A DNA stretch of 64,000 nt from Reichenbachiella ulvae (GTDB taxonomy: Bacteria > Bacteroidota > Bacteroidia > Cytophagales > Cyclobacteriaceae), in the NCBI RefSeq assembly GCF_025833875.1, contig NZ_JAOYOD010000001.1:1736001-1800000 (forward strand), written 5' to 3'. How positions within the stretch are numbered: the stretch's first letter is position 1; every line of letters starts with the position of its first letter. This document shows, one piece after another, positions 1 to 10,390 of this stretch. The notes beneath the pieces are model-generated. The model did not search any database and had not been told where the DNA came from. It saw only the letters and a list, made by a program, of their open reading frames with translations. The position numbers and the translations under genes are program-made.

Positions 1-2
1 TA

Positions 3-3000
3 AGGACCAACCCCTCATCTTTGTACCCAAATTTATCTACTGACAATGTCTACATCTTGAATGGTGACGAAATCACGGTAGGTACCAATGGAATCAGTGT
101 TGCCTCACTTACCATCAATGATGGTGGGGTATTAATTTTAGGGCAAACAGACTCACATAACTTTACCTCAATCAGCGGGTCTGGAAAGATTAAAATCGCT
201 AGTGACAACTTTCCAAGTGGAGACTACAGTAATTTTAATGGTGAAGGAGACGGTACCGTGGAATTCGTTGATCAATCTCCGGCTGCAGATTATGCAATAG
301 AAAGTGTACATACTTTCAATAACATGATTGTCAATCTAGCAAGCAACACACTAATCCAGCTAGCAGATATTACTTTAAATGGTGACCTGACCATTAATTC
401 AGGCACCTATCAGATTAACGATAATACATCTGATGGTTATTCAGACAACGATACTCCACTCAATTTATTAATCAATGGAGATGTCTCTGTTTCCAGTGGC
501 ACAGCCATAACTGTGGGTAATGTAGATGCTGTCACAGCGGTAGGTTCTTTCGGTATATTTAGTTTTCACCAATTTGAAATCAAAGGTGACTTCAACAATA
601 ATGGAACTGTTTCGTTCACCAACCTCTCCAGCACATCCATAGCAGATGAAAGATATCTAGATAAATACCCAAGCGCATCTGACGATGACAACTCCGTATC
701 ACCAGTAATACCTTCAAGTGAATACGGAGTGGTTGAGTTATTATTTACGAGCGCAGTACATGATCAGACGCTTTCCTGTAATGGCTCTACTGACCTATAT
801 AGAATTGAAATCAACAAAGGGACAAGTCAGACTTACGCTGCAATAATCACTGCCAGCAGCAGTAGCAATTTTCGACTTTTAGGAAGAATTGCCATGGGTC
901 AATCCGATGATTTCTCTAATTCTCCCTCTATAAATAATGACCGAGCACTCGGATTAGAAGCGGGCATACTAAAATTAGGTTCCAACATCCTAATATCGGC
1001 GATCGCTAAGGACGACACCAACGGAACCCAGGCCAGAACTCAAGGTACAAGTAGTAACTATGTGATAGATGAAGATGCGCAGCTATGGTTGTCAAGCAAT
1101 TCCAGCATTACAAAATCTGTAGCTACAGGTTGTCAGGTACTAGGGAAATTCAAAATATCTGATGATGCCACCTATACCTTTTCAGGTTCTGGACAAAGAG
1201 CGATACTCATAGACAATGAAGGCAGTTTTGAAATGACTGGTGGTACAGTTGACCTAACACAATTTAGAAACTACTTTGGATCTAGTACTCCGCGTGGATC
1301 CTTTGTAATGACTGGTGGAACCCTGAATATTGGAGGCGGAGATGCTGATGCCAATCATGCCATTTTCAGTTTACCATGGAATGATCAGGTTTTCATTTTG
1401 AGTGCCGCTAACCAGGCAGATCCGCCTGTGATTAATATCACGCTGGATGCAGACAATCGTGGCAAAGCCAATACTGCCATTCAAATCGGAGTAGCTGAAG
1501 GCAATTACAATATCGGAACCAGTGAAATCAATATCATCAAATCCGTCAATACGGATTACAAAATTGTCTCCACAGCCCCTTTATACAATTTGGACATAAC
1601 GGATTCTGGAACAGGAGAAATCATCATTGACAATACACCGGACTCTAATGGCGATTATATATCGGGCGGAGGACTCCCTTCTACCGACGAATCTGGAACT
1701 GTAGGTTCACCCGCAGAAGATGCTGCAGCACTTTCCATATTAAACAACCTCATCATCACTGATGGCCGCCTAGACGCCAATGATCAAAATATTACCATTG
1801 GAAACCTCCTTACTGTTACTAATGGCGCAGAATATGACCCTGGTACAAATGCTACCATTCTAAGTGGAAGTTCTTCCATGCAATCCATTAGCCTAAACGG
1901 TACTACTCCGATCGTAGGGGGTGGATTTTATAACTTGACACTTTCGACTTCAGGGACTACCAAAAACTTGAGTGGTGACCTAGCTACTTATGTAGTATTA
2001 AATGATTTCACTATAGGTTCAGGTGTAACATTCAACGATGATGGTAAAACCATTCAAGTAAACGGTAACCTGTACAATTCAGGTATCCATACTACAGATG
2101 TCAGTTCTCCAGGAAGCATAGAAATAACTGGTGGAGCCAGCGGTCACGAACTTGGCGGTGATGGAAATGGAATCTTCAAAATACTAACCATTGATGACAC
2201 CAATTTCAACGTTACCTGTGCTGCTGATCAACAAATCGATAGTGTTTTAAACCTAGTGAATGGGATTCTAGATATTGATGTTTATCAATTGACCATTAAT
2301 AGTACAGCAACCAATCCTATACTAGACGATGCTGATGGGGTTAGCAATTTTGATAACACCAGATACATCCGCACAGCAGGAAATGCCTCTGATGACGGGA
2401 TACATTACTATATCCAATCGGATAAGGACAATTACCTTTTCCCAATGGGAACCGATAAAGAAACCAGCACAAACAAATACACACCAGCCATCATGTCTAT
2501 CACAGGCACGAGTGCTTCAAATGCTGGATACATTAAGATAAGTGTGGCTGATCAATTCCTTCCCACAATAGATCCCACTGAAACTGCCAAGCTTGATTAT
2601 TATTGGAGAGTAAACCACAGCGATTTCACAACTCTTCCAAACGTTTCTTTTGCTTTTTACTACAACGATGAGGACATCACTGGCAATGAAAACAATTACA
2701 ATGCAGGATATGTCTTAGATGAGATTCCCTTTACCAGACAAGAACAAGACGCTAACGATGATGATAGAACTATCAATGAATTAGTATTTAACGGCACATC
2801 AAACAACGGGGCTTTTCCTGGTAATCGCTACACTTTAATCAATGCCAACTATAGTGCAGCAGGTAGCAATGCATGGAATGGTGCTCCTGAAATATATTAC
2901 ACCCGCCAATACAGTCCCAACGGTGCTTCAGCAGATTGGGAAAACACTAGCTATTGGACTTTGGCCACTAATGACATTGATGGTAATGGCACAGTAGACG

Positions 3001-4817
3001 CAGATGAGGTACATGACAGTCGTCAACCACAAGCCAGTGACTACCCTCAAGGTGGAGATATTGCTGTGATTGGTTGGGTACCACATAATGATCCTAATAC
3101 TGCAGACCGAGGAAAACCCCACGGAATAAAAATGGATAACGCATATGATTTAGCACAATTGGTATTTACTCAAATGTTAGATGCATCCGGAAATCCTACA
3201 GCTCGCGATTATGCTACCAATTTTCAATTTCGACCGACAGTGGTAATTAACCCTGGGGCAGATGCAAACGCAGGCATCATCTCAGGAGAAGGAAATTTTT
3301 GGGTAAGAAGTACTGGAACAACTACAGTTTCTGATCCAGATTGGTCTGATTCAGATTTAGGCCTTTTTGTGACAGAGGACTCATCCTACTTCACCTATGA
3401 ATTTTACAATACAAACACCTTTTCAAACATCCCAGAAGCTGTCCCAAACCTTTTATTTGCTTCAAATGGATGGGGTAACAATGACGTTAATTTGATTCTC
3501 ACAACCGGCTTTACAACCAATATGAATCTAGAAATATTAGGTGACGGGAATATTGGAATTAGTTCAGAAGTCGAGGGGGATATAACAGTCGGAAATGATT
3601 TGAGATTATTCAGGTCTAACGTCTTTGGAAATGAATCTGGAGGTGGAGGTGAATTACTATTTCCAAATAGTATAGATAGAACTGTAGAGGTACTGGGAGA
3701 TATAAAAATGGAGTATGAGGGTATGTTTATTGGAGTATTCAACCCAGAAAACACCACGCAAAATATTCATTCACTCATTGTTCATGGAGATATCATTCAA
3801 GACACCGACAATGGTGGTGGGGCTGCAGATGATGGGCTTCAACTATATACTGCAGATGGCTATGATTACATTGAACTATATCTAACTGGGGAAGGTAACC
3901 ATAGTTATTCAAAAGTAGACGGTGATGTGGCCAACTTCGGAACAATAGTAGTTGATAAAGGAACTGACACTAGTTCTTCGTTTTCCTTTGATGCTGACTT
4001 CAATTTACTAGGTGATAATTCATCAGTAACTAAAGCCTTAGACATACAAAATGGAGAAACCATTATCAATGATGCTAATATTGACATAGAATTGAATTTG
4101 GGTGGTGGAGATTTTACCATTCCCAGCTCGGGAGGTTTAACTCTAACTGCCGGAACAACAAGAATTTCTTCAACTGGTTCAGGATCAGGTAATGGTTTAA
4201 GACTTGAAGGCCCATTGACTATTAATGGTGGCAGCATGATACTGAATGGTGGAAGCTCGGCTAACAACTATATCGAATATGGATCTGGCGGCTCTGCATC
4301 TGTAGAAATAACCAGCGGAAATCTCATAGTAGGCTCCCAATTTAGGAGAAGTCTGTATTCAGAAGATGGTATTATTCAGTATAGCCAAACTGGAGGAAAT
4401 GCGGCTTTTGGCATCAATTACACTCCTGAGAATAGCAAAGGTGTATTTGAAATAATCAACTCAGGTGCAGCGGGTACCAGCTCCTTTGAACTATCTGGTG
4501 CCTCTACCCTTTTCACCATCGTAGGAGCACAAGATTCTCCAGAACAAGGAACATTGATACTGGATTCAGATATCAGTTCTACTTTTTCATCTGATGCAAT
4601 AATAGATTTCGGGTATAATGGTAGTATAGCTGGAGTGACAGTACAAAATGCCGCTAGCGAAAATTTTGAAATCAATTCTGGAGTAACTCTCCCCAATTTG
4701 AGAATTGATAATGGAAACTTAAATGCACCTACAGTGGAATTGATTTTTCAATCAACAAGCGTTTCGGGTGATATTTCCATTCTAAATAGTGGATCCTTGG
4801 TTCTCGAATGGCTATGA
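3..4817 (+). CDS. Giant secreted beta-repeat protein, N-terminal part (cut at window start, frameshifted at end)
   Basis: The frame is open from the left edge, so the true start lies outside the window. About 1,600 residues of degenerate beta-strand repeats are visible, of the kind L-x-I-S-G-D-L-x-I-x-x-G (for example around 'SVSGDISILNSGSLVL'). They are rich in N, G, S, T and D and almost free of Cys, as in parallel beta-helix/adhesin-like surface proteins of Bacteroidota. The frame ends at a stop at 4815-4817, but the next frame continues the same repeat text without a gap. Removing the single G at 4806 joins '...SGSLVL' to 'NGYDLSVSGD'. This is therefore one gene with the 4789-7923 frame. 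The role is inferred to be cell-surface or secreted (adhesion, matrix). No catalytic domain is recognised. Confidence 0.8.
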   Translation, partial: RTNPSSLYPNLSTDNVYILNGDEITVGTNGISVASLTINDGGVLILGQTDSHNFTSISGSGKIKIASDNFPSGDYSNFNGEGDGTVEFVDQSPAADYAIESVHTFNNMIVNLASNTLIQLADITLNGDLTINSGTYQINDNTSDGYSDNDTPLNLLINGDVSVSSGTAITVGNVDAVTAVGSFGIFSFHQFEIKGDFNNNGTVSFTNLSSTSIADERYLDKYPSASDDDNSVSPVIPSSEYGVVELLFTSAVHDQTLSCNGSTDLYRIEINKGTSQTYAAIITASSSSNFRLLGRIAMGQSDDFSNSPSINNDRALGLEAGILKLGSNILISAIAKDDTNGTQARTQGTSSNYVIDEDAQLWLSSNSSITKSVATGCQVLGKFKISDDATYTFSGSGQRAILIDNEGSFEMTGGTVDLTQFRNYFGSSTPRGSFVMTGGTLNIGGGDADANHAIFSLPWNDQVFILSAANQADPPVINITLDADNRGKANTAIQIGVAEGNYNIGTSEINIIKSVNTDYKIVSTAPLYNLDITDSGTGEIIIDNTPDSNGDYISGGGLPSTDESGTVGSPAEDAAALSILNNLIITDGRLDANDQNITIGNLLTVTNGAEYDPGTNATILSGSSSMQSISLNGTTPIVGGGFYNLTLSTSGTTKNLSGDLATYVVLNDFTIGSGVTFNDDGKTIQVNGNLYNSGIHTTDVSSPGSIEITGGASGHELGGDGNGIFKILTIDDTNFNVTCAADQQIDSVLNLVNGILDIDVYQLTINSTATNPILDDADGVSNFDNTRYIRTAGNASDDGIHYYIQSDKDNYLFPMGTDKETSTNKYTPAIMSITGTSASNAGYIKISVADQFLPTIDPTETAKLDYYWRVNHSDFTTLPNVSFAFYYNDEDITGNENNYNAGYVLDEIPFTRQEQDANDDDRTINELVFNGTSNNGAFPGNRYTLINANYSAAGSNAWNGAPEIYYTRQYSPNGASADWENTSYWTLATNDIDGNGTVDADEVHDSRQPQASDYPQGGDIAVIGWVPHNDPNTADRGKPHGIKMDNAYDLAQLVFTQMLDASGNPTARDYATNFQFRPTVVINPGADANAGIISGEGNFWVRSTGTTTVSDPDWSDSDLGLFVTEDSSYFTYEFYNTNTFSNIPEAVPNLLFASNGWGNNDVNLILTTGFTTNMNLEILGDGNIGISSEVEGDITVGNDLRLFRSNVFGNESGGGGELLFPNSIDRTVEVLGDIKMEYEGMFIGVFNPENTTQNIHSLIVHGDIIQDTDNGGGAADDGLQLYTADGYDYIELYLTGEGNHSYSKVDGDVANFGTIVVDKGTDTSSSFSFDADFNLLGDNSSVTKALDIQNGETIINDANIDIELNLGGGDFTIPSSGGLTLTAGTTRISSTGSGSGNGLRLEGPLTINGGSMILNGGSSANNYIEYGSGGSASVEITSGNLIVGSQFRRSLYSEDGIIQYSQTGGNAAFGINYTPENSKGVFEIINSGAAGTSSFELSGASTLFTIVGAQDSPEQGTLILDSDISSTFSSDAIIDFGYNGSIAGVTVQNAASENFEINSGVTLPNLRIDNGNLNAPTVELIFQSTSVSGDISILNSGSLVLEWL

Positions 4818-7800
4818 CCTTTCTGTCTCTGGTGATTTTATCAATGATAACACATACGATGCAGGAGCAAACACTACCAACTTTAATGGAGGTGTTCAAA
4901 ACATTTCTGGGAGCACAAGCACTACTTTTAATAACTTAACTGTTAATTCTACCACAAGCCTAACATTACAAAATACAATTAGTGTGTCTCAAGATCTAAG
5001 TATCAACACTGGGTTCTTAAATGACAATGGGAACAATATAAGCCTGGAAGGAGATCTATATATTACGACAGAACACGTGAGTGATGGTACCGGTGGTATT
5101 TATCTAGACAACCAAACCACCAGCCAAACCATTTATCTCCCTGATAATGAAGCAGAAGTTGACCTTTTGTATATCAACAATCCATATGGAGCGTCTCTAA
5201 CAGACAACTCAGCTACTTCTACCTCTCTCACCATTGATGTAAATTTGGGACTGGATGAAGGTAACCTCAGAATAGAGGATAATCGACTGATTTTAGACCC
5301 AGATGCAACTGTTACCACGACTGATCCCCTTTCCTTTGGTACTACAAGAATGATATCTATCAATGGAGTTAAGAAAAGTGATGGGGTTGAAAAAGAATTC
5401 GCGGCAAGCGTTGATACCGCACCATTTGTAATTCCCATTGGTACTCCGGACAAATATACTCCGGTAACTTTGGATGTAGACAATTCGGATGATCCTGGTT
5501 CTATTTTGATTAAACCTATTAATAGCATTCACCCTTCAGCCACAGGTCTTGATGCCCTTAATTACTATTGGGTCATCTCAACCAATCCATTTACAGTCAG
5601 TAATTTTGTAGGTAGCATCTCGTTTCAATATGAAGAAGAGGACGCCAACAATACAGGCCAAAATGAATCTACTTGGGAGAATAAAGCCGCAAGACTAATT
5701 ACCCCTTCCTGGCTCAAGCCTTCTGGCAATCTGGTAGATATTACCAACAACATTATGACCTTTACTAATAGTGACTTATCCTCTGGCGGAAGCACCACCT
5801 TCGATGGAGAATTCACCATTGGAAATGATTTACCCAATATTCTGGCAAAATTCACCTCCGTAAATACTGGATCATGGAACGTAGGAACTAACTGGAATGT
5901 GGATAGAGATGCAGATGAGGTGTACAATGAGGCTACTGATGATGCGCCATTGGAGATCATTCCTCAACCAGGTTCTATTGTTGTAGTAGAAACAGGGCAT
6001 GAAATGACCATGTCCACCTCCACAGACAATAATCAAAACATTTTCAGCGTGGAGATCAATGGAGTATTAAATATTGCAGATACGGATGGACACAATTTCG
6101 GTGAGGTCACAGGTTCAGGTACACTCAAGACTTATAGCAGCACACTGCCTGGAGGAGATTATGATGCTTTTTTCACCACAACTGATGGTGCACTAGAGTT
6201 GGCCGGAAGCGGAAGCTATACTATTTCACCAGATTTCACCGCTATTCGCGCTCTGACCGTTTCTGGAGGTGGCACTAAGACGCTACCTTCATTTTCATTA
6301 AGTATTGGTTCAGATGGTCTAACAATAGATGAATCCACTATATTGGACAATTCAGTTAATAATAATAGTGTCAGTATCTCCGGTGATGCAGATATAGTGA
6401 ACGGCACTATGAATCTGGGGAACAGCAGTGCTACTCTGGCTGCTCAGAATTTCACGTTAACTGCAGGCACATTCACCAGCGCAGGTGGAGTGTTAGACCT
6501 GTCTGGAAATTTGGCTATCAATGGAGGCACATTCAACTCTGGAAGTGGTGTGCATACCATAGCAGGAAACATGACATTAGGTGCATCTGCTACATTCAAT
6601 AACAACAATGGAACTTTTTCTTTTGACGGTACAACAAACCAAAGCCTGGCTGGTGACTTCTCAAGCGAAACATTCAATAATGTACAGGTTAACAAAAGTG
6701 CGGGGAGCTTAAATTTAGCGACTAATGCTTCTGTTTATATTAGTAACACGCTGACTCTTGATGGTGGAAATCTAAACACACAAGCTACTGGAGCAACTCT
6801 ACGAATGACAAATGGAGTTGGAAGTATCACCCAGAACAGCGGTTTTGTAAGTGGCCCTTTACAAGTAGATTTGAATGATGGGAATAATTTCTCCTTCCCT
6901 GTTGGAAAGAGCTCCAGCTTTAAGCCATTAGCCATAGCCATACAAAATGCTTCACAATCAGCTAACCCACTAACCTGGGAAGTGGAGTATTATATAGGCA
7001 ATCCAGGTGGCTATAGTAGTGCGAGCAATACAGGTATAGATATCAATTCGATTCAAACCAATACTAACCCGGACGAACAAGTGGTCAACGTATACGGAAT
7101 CGAATATTGGAGAATTGACACACCGGGAGGAACAGCTACAGCAGATCAAATCAGTCTGGACATTAGTAATACAGGCTTAACTACGGATCAAATCAATGAC
7201 GAATTGATTCAAGTCATGACCTGGAACAATACCAATGGAGAATGGGATCATTTGGGTGGTACAAGTACGGGAGTACCAAGTTCTGCTAATGTAACTTCTA
7301 CAAGTACCTTATCCTTTAATGAAAGGATCGTAACCAGTGGTAGTGAGGACCCCTCTGCTTTGCCAGTAGAGTTGATCAGCTTTACTGCAAATCTATTGGA
7401 AGATGCCGTAGAGATCAAATGGTCAACCGCTTCAGAAATTGACAATGATTATTTTGTAATTGAAAGGTCAACAGATGGAAAAATCTATGAAGCACTTGGA
7501 GAGGTAACAGGTTTTGGCACTACCAACGAACGACAAGATTATAGTTTCATTGACGATAGACCTTATTTTGGGATTTCCTATTATAGACTTGTTCAATATG
7601 ATTTTGACGGAACGGAAAGCATTTTCGGTCCATTATCGATCAACAATGATCAATTCAAAGAAGGAATTGATTTGAATTTGTATCCAAATCCATCAACATC
7701 AGGTGAGTTTAATTTGAAAATTAATTCGGGTGATGAAAATAGTCTGATACAATTGGTGATTTATGATATGTCAGGGCAAATGATCTACTCCAACCAGTAT

Positions 7801-7923
7801 TCAGCACAATTGGGTACACAAATCATCCCAATTAATATAAATAACCAATCAGGTCCCGGGATCTATCACGTCAAGGTAAGTCAAGGTTACAATCAAGTCA
7901 TACAAAAGTTGGTAATAAGATAA
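4789..7923 (+). CDS. Giant secreted beta-repeat protein, C-terminal part with T9SS sorting domain
   Basis: Continuation of the preceding gene after a +1 frameshift at about 4806; residues before 'NGYDLSVSGD' are an artefact of the wrong frame. It carries more beta-strand repeats of the type 'GTFSFDGTTNQSLAGDF'. Near the end comes a fibronectin/reelin-like module ('LPVELISFTANLLEDAVEIKWSTASE' region) that commonly precedes the sorting signal. The final ~80 residues form a type A T9SS C-terminal domain, with 'LYPNPS', a central 'IYDMSGQMIY' and a terminal 'KLVIR'. The protein should be exported by Sec, carried through the outer membrane by the type IX system and anchored or released. No separate promoter or start is visible, which again argues for one broken or mis-sequenced gene. 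Confidence 0.85.
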   Translation: MDPWFSNGYDLSVSGDFINDNTYDAGANTTNFNGGVQNISGSTSTTFNNLTVNSTTSLTLQNTISVSQDLSINTGFLNDNGNNISLEGDLYITTEHVSDGTGGIYLDNQTTSQTIYLPDNEAEVDLLYINNPYGASLTDNSATSTSLTIDVNLGLDEGNLRIEDNRLILDPDATVTTTDPLSFGTTRMISINGVKKSDGVEKEFAASVDTAPFVIPIGTPDKYTPVTLDVDNSDDPGSILIKPINSIHPSATGLDALNYYWVISTNPFTVSNFVGSISFQYEEEDANNTGQNESTWENKAARLITPSWLKPSGNLVDITNNIMTFTNSDLSSGGSTTFDGEFTIGNDLPNILAKFTSVNTGSWNVGTNWNVDRDADEVYNEATDDAPLEIIPQPGSIVVVETGHEMTMSTSTDNNQNIFSVEINGVLNIADTDGHNFGEVTGSGTLKTYSSTLPGGDYDAFFTTTDGALELAGSGSYTISPDFTAIRALTVSGGGTKTLPSFSLSIGSDGLTIDESTILDNSVNNNSVSISGDADIVNGTMNLGNSSATLAAQNFTLTAGTFTSAGGVLDLSGNLAINGGTFNSGSGVHTIAGNMTLGASATFNNNNGTFSFDGTTNQSLAGDFSSETFNNVQVNKSAGSLNLATNASVYISNTLTLDGGNLNTQATGATLRMTNGVGSITQNSGFVSGPLQVDLNDGNNFSFPVGKSSSFKPLAIAIQNASQSANPLTWEVEYYIGNPGGYSSASNTGIDINSIQTNTNPDEQVVNVYGIEYWRIDTPGGTATADQISLDISNTGLTTDQINDELIQVMTWNNTNGEWDHLGGTSTGVPSSANVTSTSTLSFNERIVTSGSEDPSALPVELISFTANLLEDAVEIKWSTASEIDNDYFVIERSTDGKIYEALGEVTGFGTTNERQDYSFIDDRPYFGISYYRLVQYDFDGTESIFGPLSINNDQFKEGIDLNLYPNPSTSGEFNLKINSGDENSLIQLVIYDMSGQMIYSNQYSAQLGTQIIPININNQSGPGIYHVKVSQGYNQVIQKLVIR

Positions 7924-7930
7924 TGAAAAA

Positions 7931-7958
7931 AAGCTCTGATAAATGTCAGAGCTTTTTT
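7931..7958 (+). terminator. Rho-independent terminator
   Basis: Nine-base-pair stem AAGCTCTGA / TCAGAGCTT with a 6-nt loop, followed by a run of six T, 8 nt after the stop of the T9SS protein gene. It separates that gene from modB. Confidence 0.9.
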
Positions 7959-8005
7959 GTTTGCTTCTTATCTGACTTCAGGCTTCTTTTCTATCTTCGC
8001 TATCC

Positions 8006-8683
8006 ATGGATGCTTTTTGGTCACCTCTTTTACTCAGCGGGAAATTAGCGCTATATACCACAGGTATTCTCCTATTGGTCTCAGCCCCTATCCTATTTGC
8101 ATTGTCCATGTACCACTTCTGGGGAAAACCTCTTGTCAAATCCCTCGTGGCATTGCCTCTGATTTTGCCACCATCTGTATTAGGATTCTATTTTCTATTG
8201 GCTTTTCGTCCTGACAGTCTAATAGGAAGAATATGGGAATCTGTTTTCGACTCAAGATTGGCCTTTAGCTTTCAAGGAATTTTAATTGCTTCAGTCGTTT
8301 TTAGTTTTCCGTTTATGGTCAATCCTATTTTAAGTGCGATAGAAAACCTGCCAGTATCCATGACTCAAGCCGCCTACACTTTAGGTCAATCACGATGGGA
8401 TACTTTTCGCAGGGTATTATTGCCCAACGTAAGACCTTCTATTGTCTCTGCCTGTCTACTGAGTTTTGCACATACGATTGGTGAATTTGGAGTTATATTA
8501 ATGATAGGAGGCAATATCCCCGATGAAACCAGAGTGGCCTCTATTGCGATTTTTCATGAATTAGAAATGATGAACTATGACTCAGCAAACCAATATGCGC
8601 TCATACTTCTTGGATTTTCTTTTACGATTTTGGTAGTATTGCAGCTACTTCAAAAATCTCCAACTCGCCCTATTTTATGTTAA
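8006..8683 (+). CDS. modB: Molybdate-type ABC transporter permease
   Basis: Integral membrane subunit of a molybdate (or tungstate/oxyanion) importer, 225 aa with about five hydrophobic segments. The cytoplasmic EAA loop that docks the ATPase is visible at 'TLGQSRWDTFRRVLLPNV'. It is followed by the ModB-typical 'GEFGVILMIGGNIPDETR'. Length matches the family (about 220-230 aa). The ATG at 8006 is the first in frame after the terminator. The gene overlaps the ATPase gene by 7 nt, so the two are translationally coupled. No gene for a periplasmic ModA binding protein precedes it, which is unusual, since modA normally leads the operon. Substrate is inferred from the family only. Confidence 0.88.
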   Translation: MDAFWSPLLLSGKLALYTTGILLLVSAPILFALSMYHFWGKPLVKSLVALPLILPPSVLGFYFLLAFRPDSLIGRIWESVFDSRLAFSFQGILIASVVFSFPFMVNPILSAIENLPVSMTQAAYTLGQSRWDTFRRVLLPNVRPSIVSACLLSFAHTIGEFGVILMIGGNIPDETRVASIAIFHELEMMNYDSANQYALILLGFSFTILVVLQLLQKSPTRPILC

Positions 8684-9282
8684 ATGTTAATATAGACATG
8701 CACTTCAATGGCTTTGAGACTGAAGCCAGATTCAGCCTTGAACCAGGACAAACCCTGGGACTATTTGGTCCTTCTGGAATTGGAAAAAGCTCATTATTGC
8801 ACGCTATTGCCGGGATCAATCATCGATATAAAGGACGTATACAATTTGGCTCGGATCCATGGGATGGCGATGGTAAACACCTGGATGTACAAAAGAGAGA
8901 TATGAGTCTCATGTTTCAGGATTATGCCCTTTTCCCTAATCTAAACGCGGAAGGAAACATTCGTTTCAATCAGAGCATCAGCAATGAAGAAGTAGATTCC
9001 ATTATCGAACATCTAGAGTTAAGAGAGCTCTTGAATCGTTCTGTGGATGACCTATCAGGTGGTCAAAAACAAAGAATTGCCTTGGCTAGACTCCTTGCTT
9101 ATGATCAGAGTATTTGGTTACTGGACGAACCATTTTCGGCTATTCATTCTGACCTAAAATTAAGAATCAGTCAATTCATCAAAAATCAAATCATCACCAA
9201 AAAAAAGATCGTATTGATATCGAGCCACGATATGGGAGACTTAAAATTCTTTACAAATAGAATTTTAGACATGGGGGATTAA
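8677..9282 (+). CDS. modC: Molybdate-type ABC transporter ATPase, short form
   Basis: ATP-hydrolysing subunit that pairs with the permease just upstream. Walker A 'GPSGIGKSS' is near residue 30, the Q-loop is at 'LMFQDYALFPN', the ABC signature 'LSGGQKQR' near residue 128, Walker B 'IWLLDEP' near 147 and the H-loop in 'ISSHD'. At 201 aa it holds only the nucleotide-binding domain. Classic ModC proteins are about 350 aa with a C-terminal TOBE/MOP regulatory domain, which is absent here. The end overlaps the stop of the opposite-strand gene by 4 nt (TTAA). Another oxyanion or tungstate is possible. Confidence 0.85.
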   Translation: MLNVNIDMHFNGFETEARFSLEPGQTLGLFGPSGIGKSSLLHAIAGINHRYKGRIQFGSDPWDGDGKHLDVQKRDMSLMFQDYALFPNLNAEGNIRFNQSISNEEVDSIIEHLELRELLNRSVDDLSGGQKQRIALARLLAYDQSIWLLDEPFSAIHSDLKLRISQFIKNQIITKKKIVLISSHDMGDLKFFTNRILDMGD

Positions 9283-10352
9283 ATTCCCTTCTTCTTGACT
9301 CCAAAGCGATATTGCAAACCCGTCATAAGGAAGCGCTGAGAATCCGCCACCCCATACTCTCCTCTCAGCATCCAATTCTTGTTAATTTGAAAATTGAATC
9401 CGAATTGAAAAGTCACAGTTTGTATCAATTCTTTTTCGATAAAATAATCAATTTCTGTAGTAAAAAAACCGCTCTCATTCACTCGACTTTGGATTTCACG
9501 CAAAGCTGTGTTTTGCGCTTCTAACTTAATCCTATCTCCAATAGAGGTATTGGGATCATCAATCATTTCCTGATTACTGTTCAACCTAGTGTCAACTCTA
9601 TTATTAAAAGTATTGTCTAACTCAGGAAAAACTTCATCTAATCCAATTGTCCCACTACTGCCTCTAGCCCCAACAAAATTTCTATGCATCATACCCATGT
9701 AAGGAGCGATGAAAAGATCTCTATTGTTCTTATTCAAGAAGAAACGATAGCCCGCCCTGGCAGACAAAGTCATATATCCCACTTGTTCCTTTAGCAATTC
9801 CGTGTCAGTTCTTGAATAATTGATATCTGTACTTAAAAAATATCCATTCCAGCCAAATATCCAGGTAGTCCCGGCACCATAAGCAATGGCGTCAAACTCT
9901 ACTTCCGAAGAAAACTCCGGCAGTTGAAGTATAATCTCACCCAGTGAATTTTTCCAGGTAGGTTGTAAACTTACATTGGTACCACCTTTTACTGATGAGA
10001 ACAGGCCATACACATTGACAAATGGCAGAATCCAAGCATCCGCTCTTAAGTTTAACCCATTAGTTGTCGCACCTACCTGCGTAAAATTCAAAGTCTCAGT
10101 ATTAAGGATTCCAGTCAGATCTGAGCCACCTACCAACAATTGAAACTCCGTGATTTCCATATCAACAAAAGCATTGACATAGTTTACATTCAAACCAAAA
10201 GGAAGCTGCAACTGATCTGCCATTCCTCTTTCCTGTACTTTTTGTCCCCAGACTGGCAAAACATAAGGAAAAATTGTAGTGTCTGATGATTGAGCTTGCA
10301 ACGAAAAGTTAAGGAACCATAAAGTCGCAATAAGAAGACAGGATGATTTCAT
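9279..10352 (-). CDS. Putative outer-membrane beta-barrel protein
   Basis: 357 aa with a signal peptide ('LLIATLWFLNFSLQAQ', cleavage after AQA/Q). After that come alternating hydrophobic and polar stretches typical of beta-barrels, such as 'SARAGYRFFLNKNNRDLFIAPYMG' and the closing strand 'WMLRGEYGVADSQRFLMTGLQYRFGV'. A charged stretch around residues 235-300 could be a long loop. No family name is recognised. It converges on modC, with stop codons sharing TTAA, and is transcribed alone. Role unknown; location inferred as outer membrane. Confidence 0.7.
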   Translation of the reverse strand: MKSSCLLIATLWFLNFSLQAQSSDTTIFPYVLPVWGQKVQERGMADQLQLPFGLNVNYVNAFVDMEITEFQLLVGGSDLTGILNTETLNFTQVGATTNGLNLRADAWILPFVNVYGLFSSVKGGTNVSLQPTWKNSLGEIILQLPEFSSEVEFDAIAYGAGTTWIFGWNGYFLSTDINYSRTDTELLKEQVGYMTLSARAGYRFFLNKNNRDLFIAPYMGMMHRNFVGARGSSGTIGLDEVFPELDNTFNNRVDTRLNSNQEMIDDPNTSIGDRIKLEAQNTALREIQSRVNESGFFTTEIDYFIEKELIQTVTFQFGFNFQINKNWMLRGEYGVADSQRFLMTGLQYRFGVKKKGI

Positions 10353-10390
10353 GGGTTATTGTTAGTTGTATCGCCTCTAATTTAACTATT

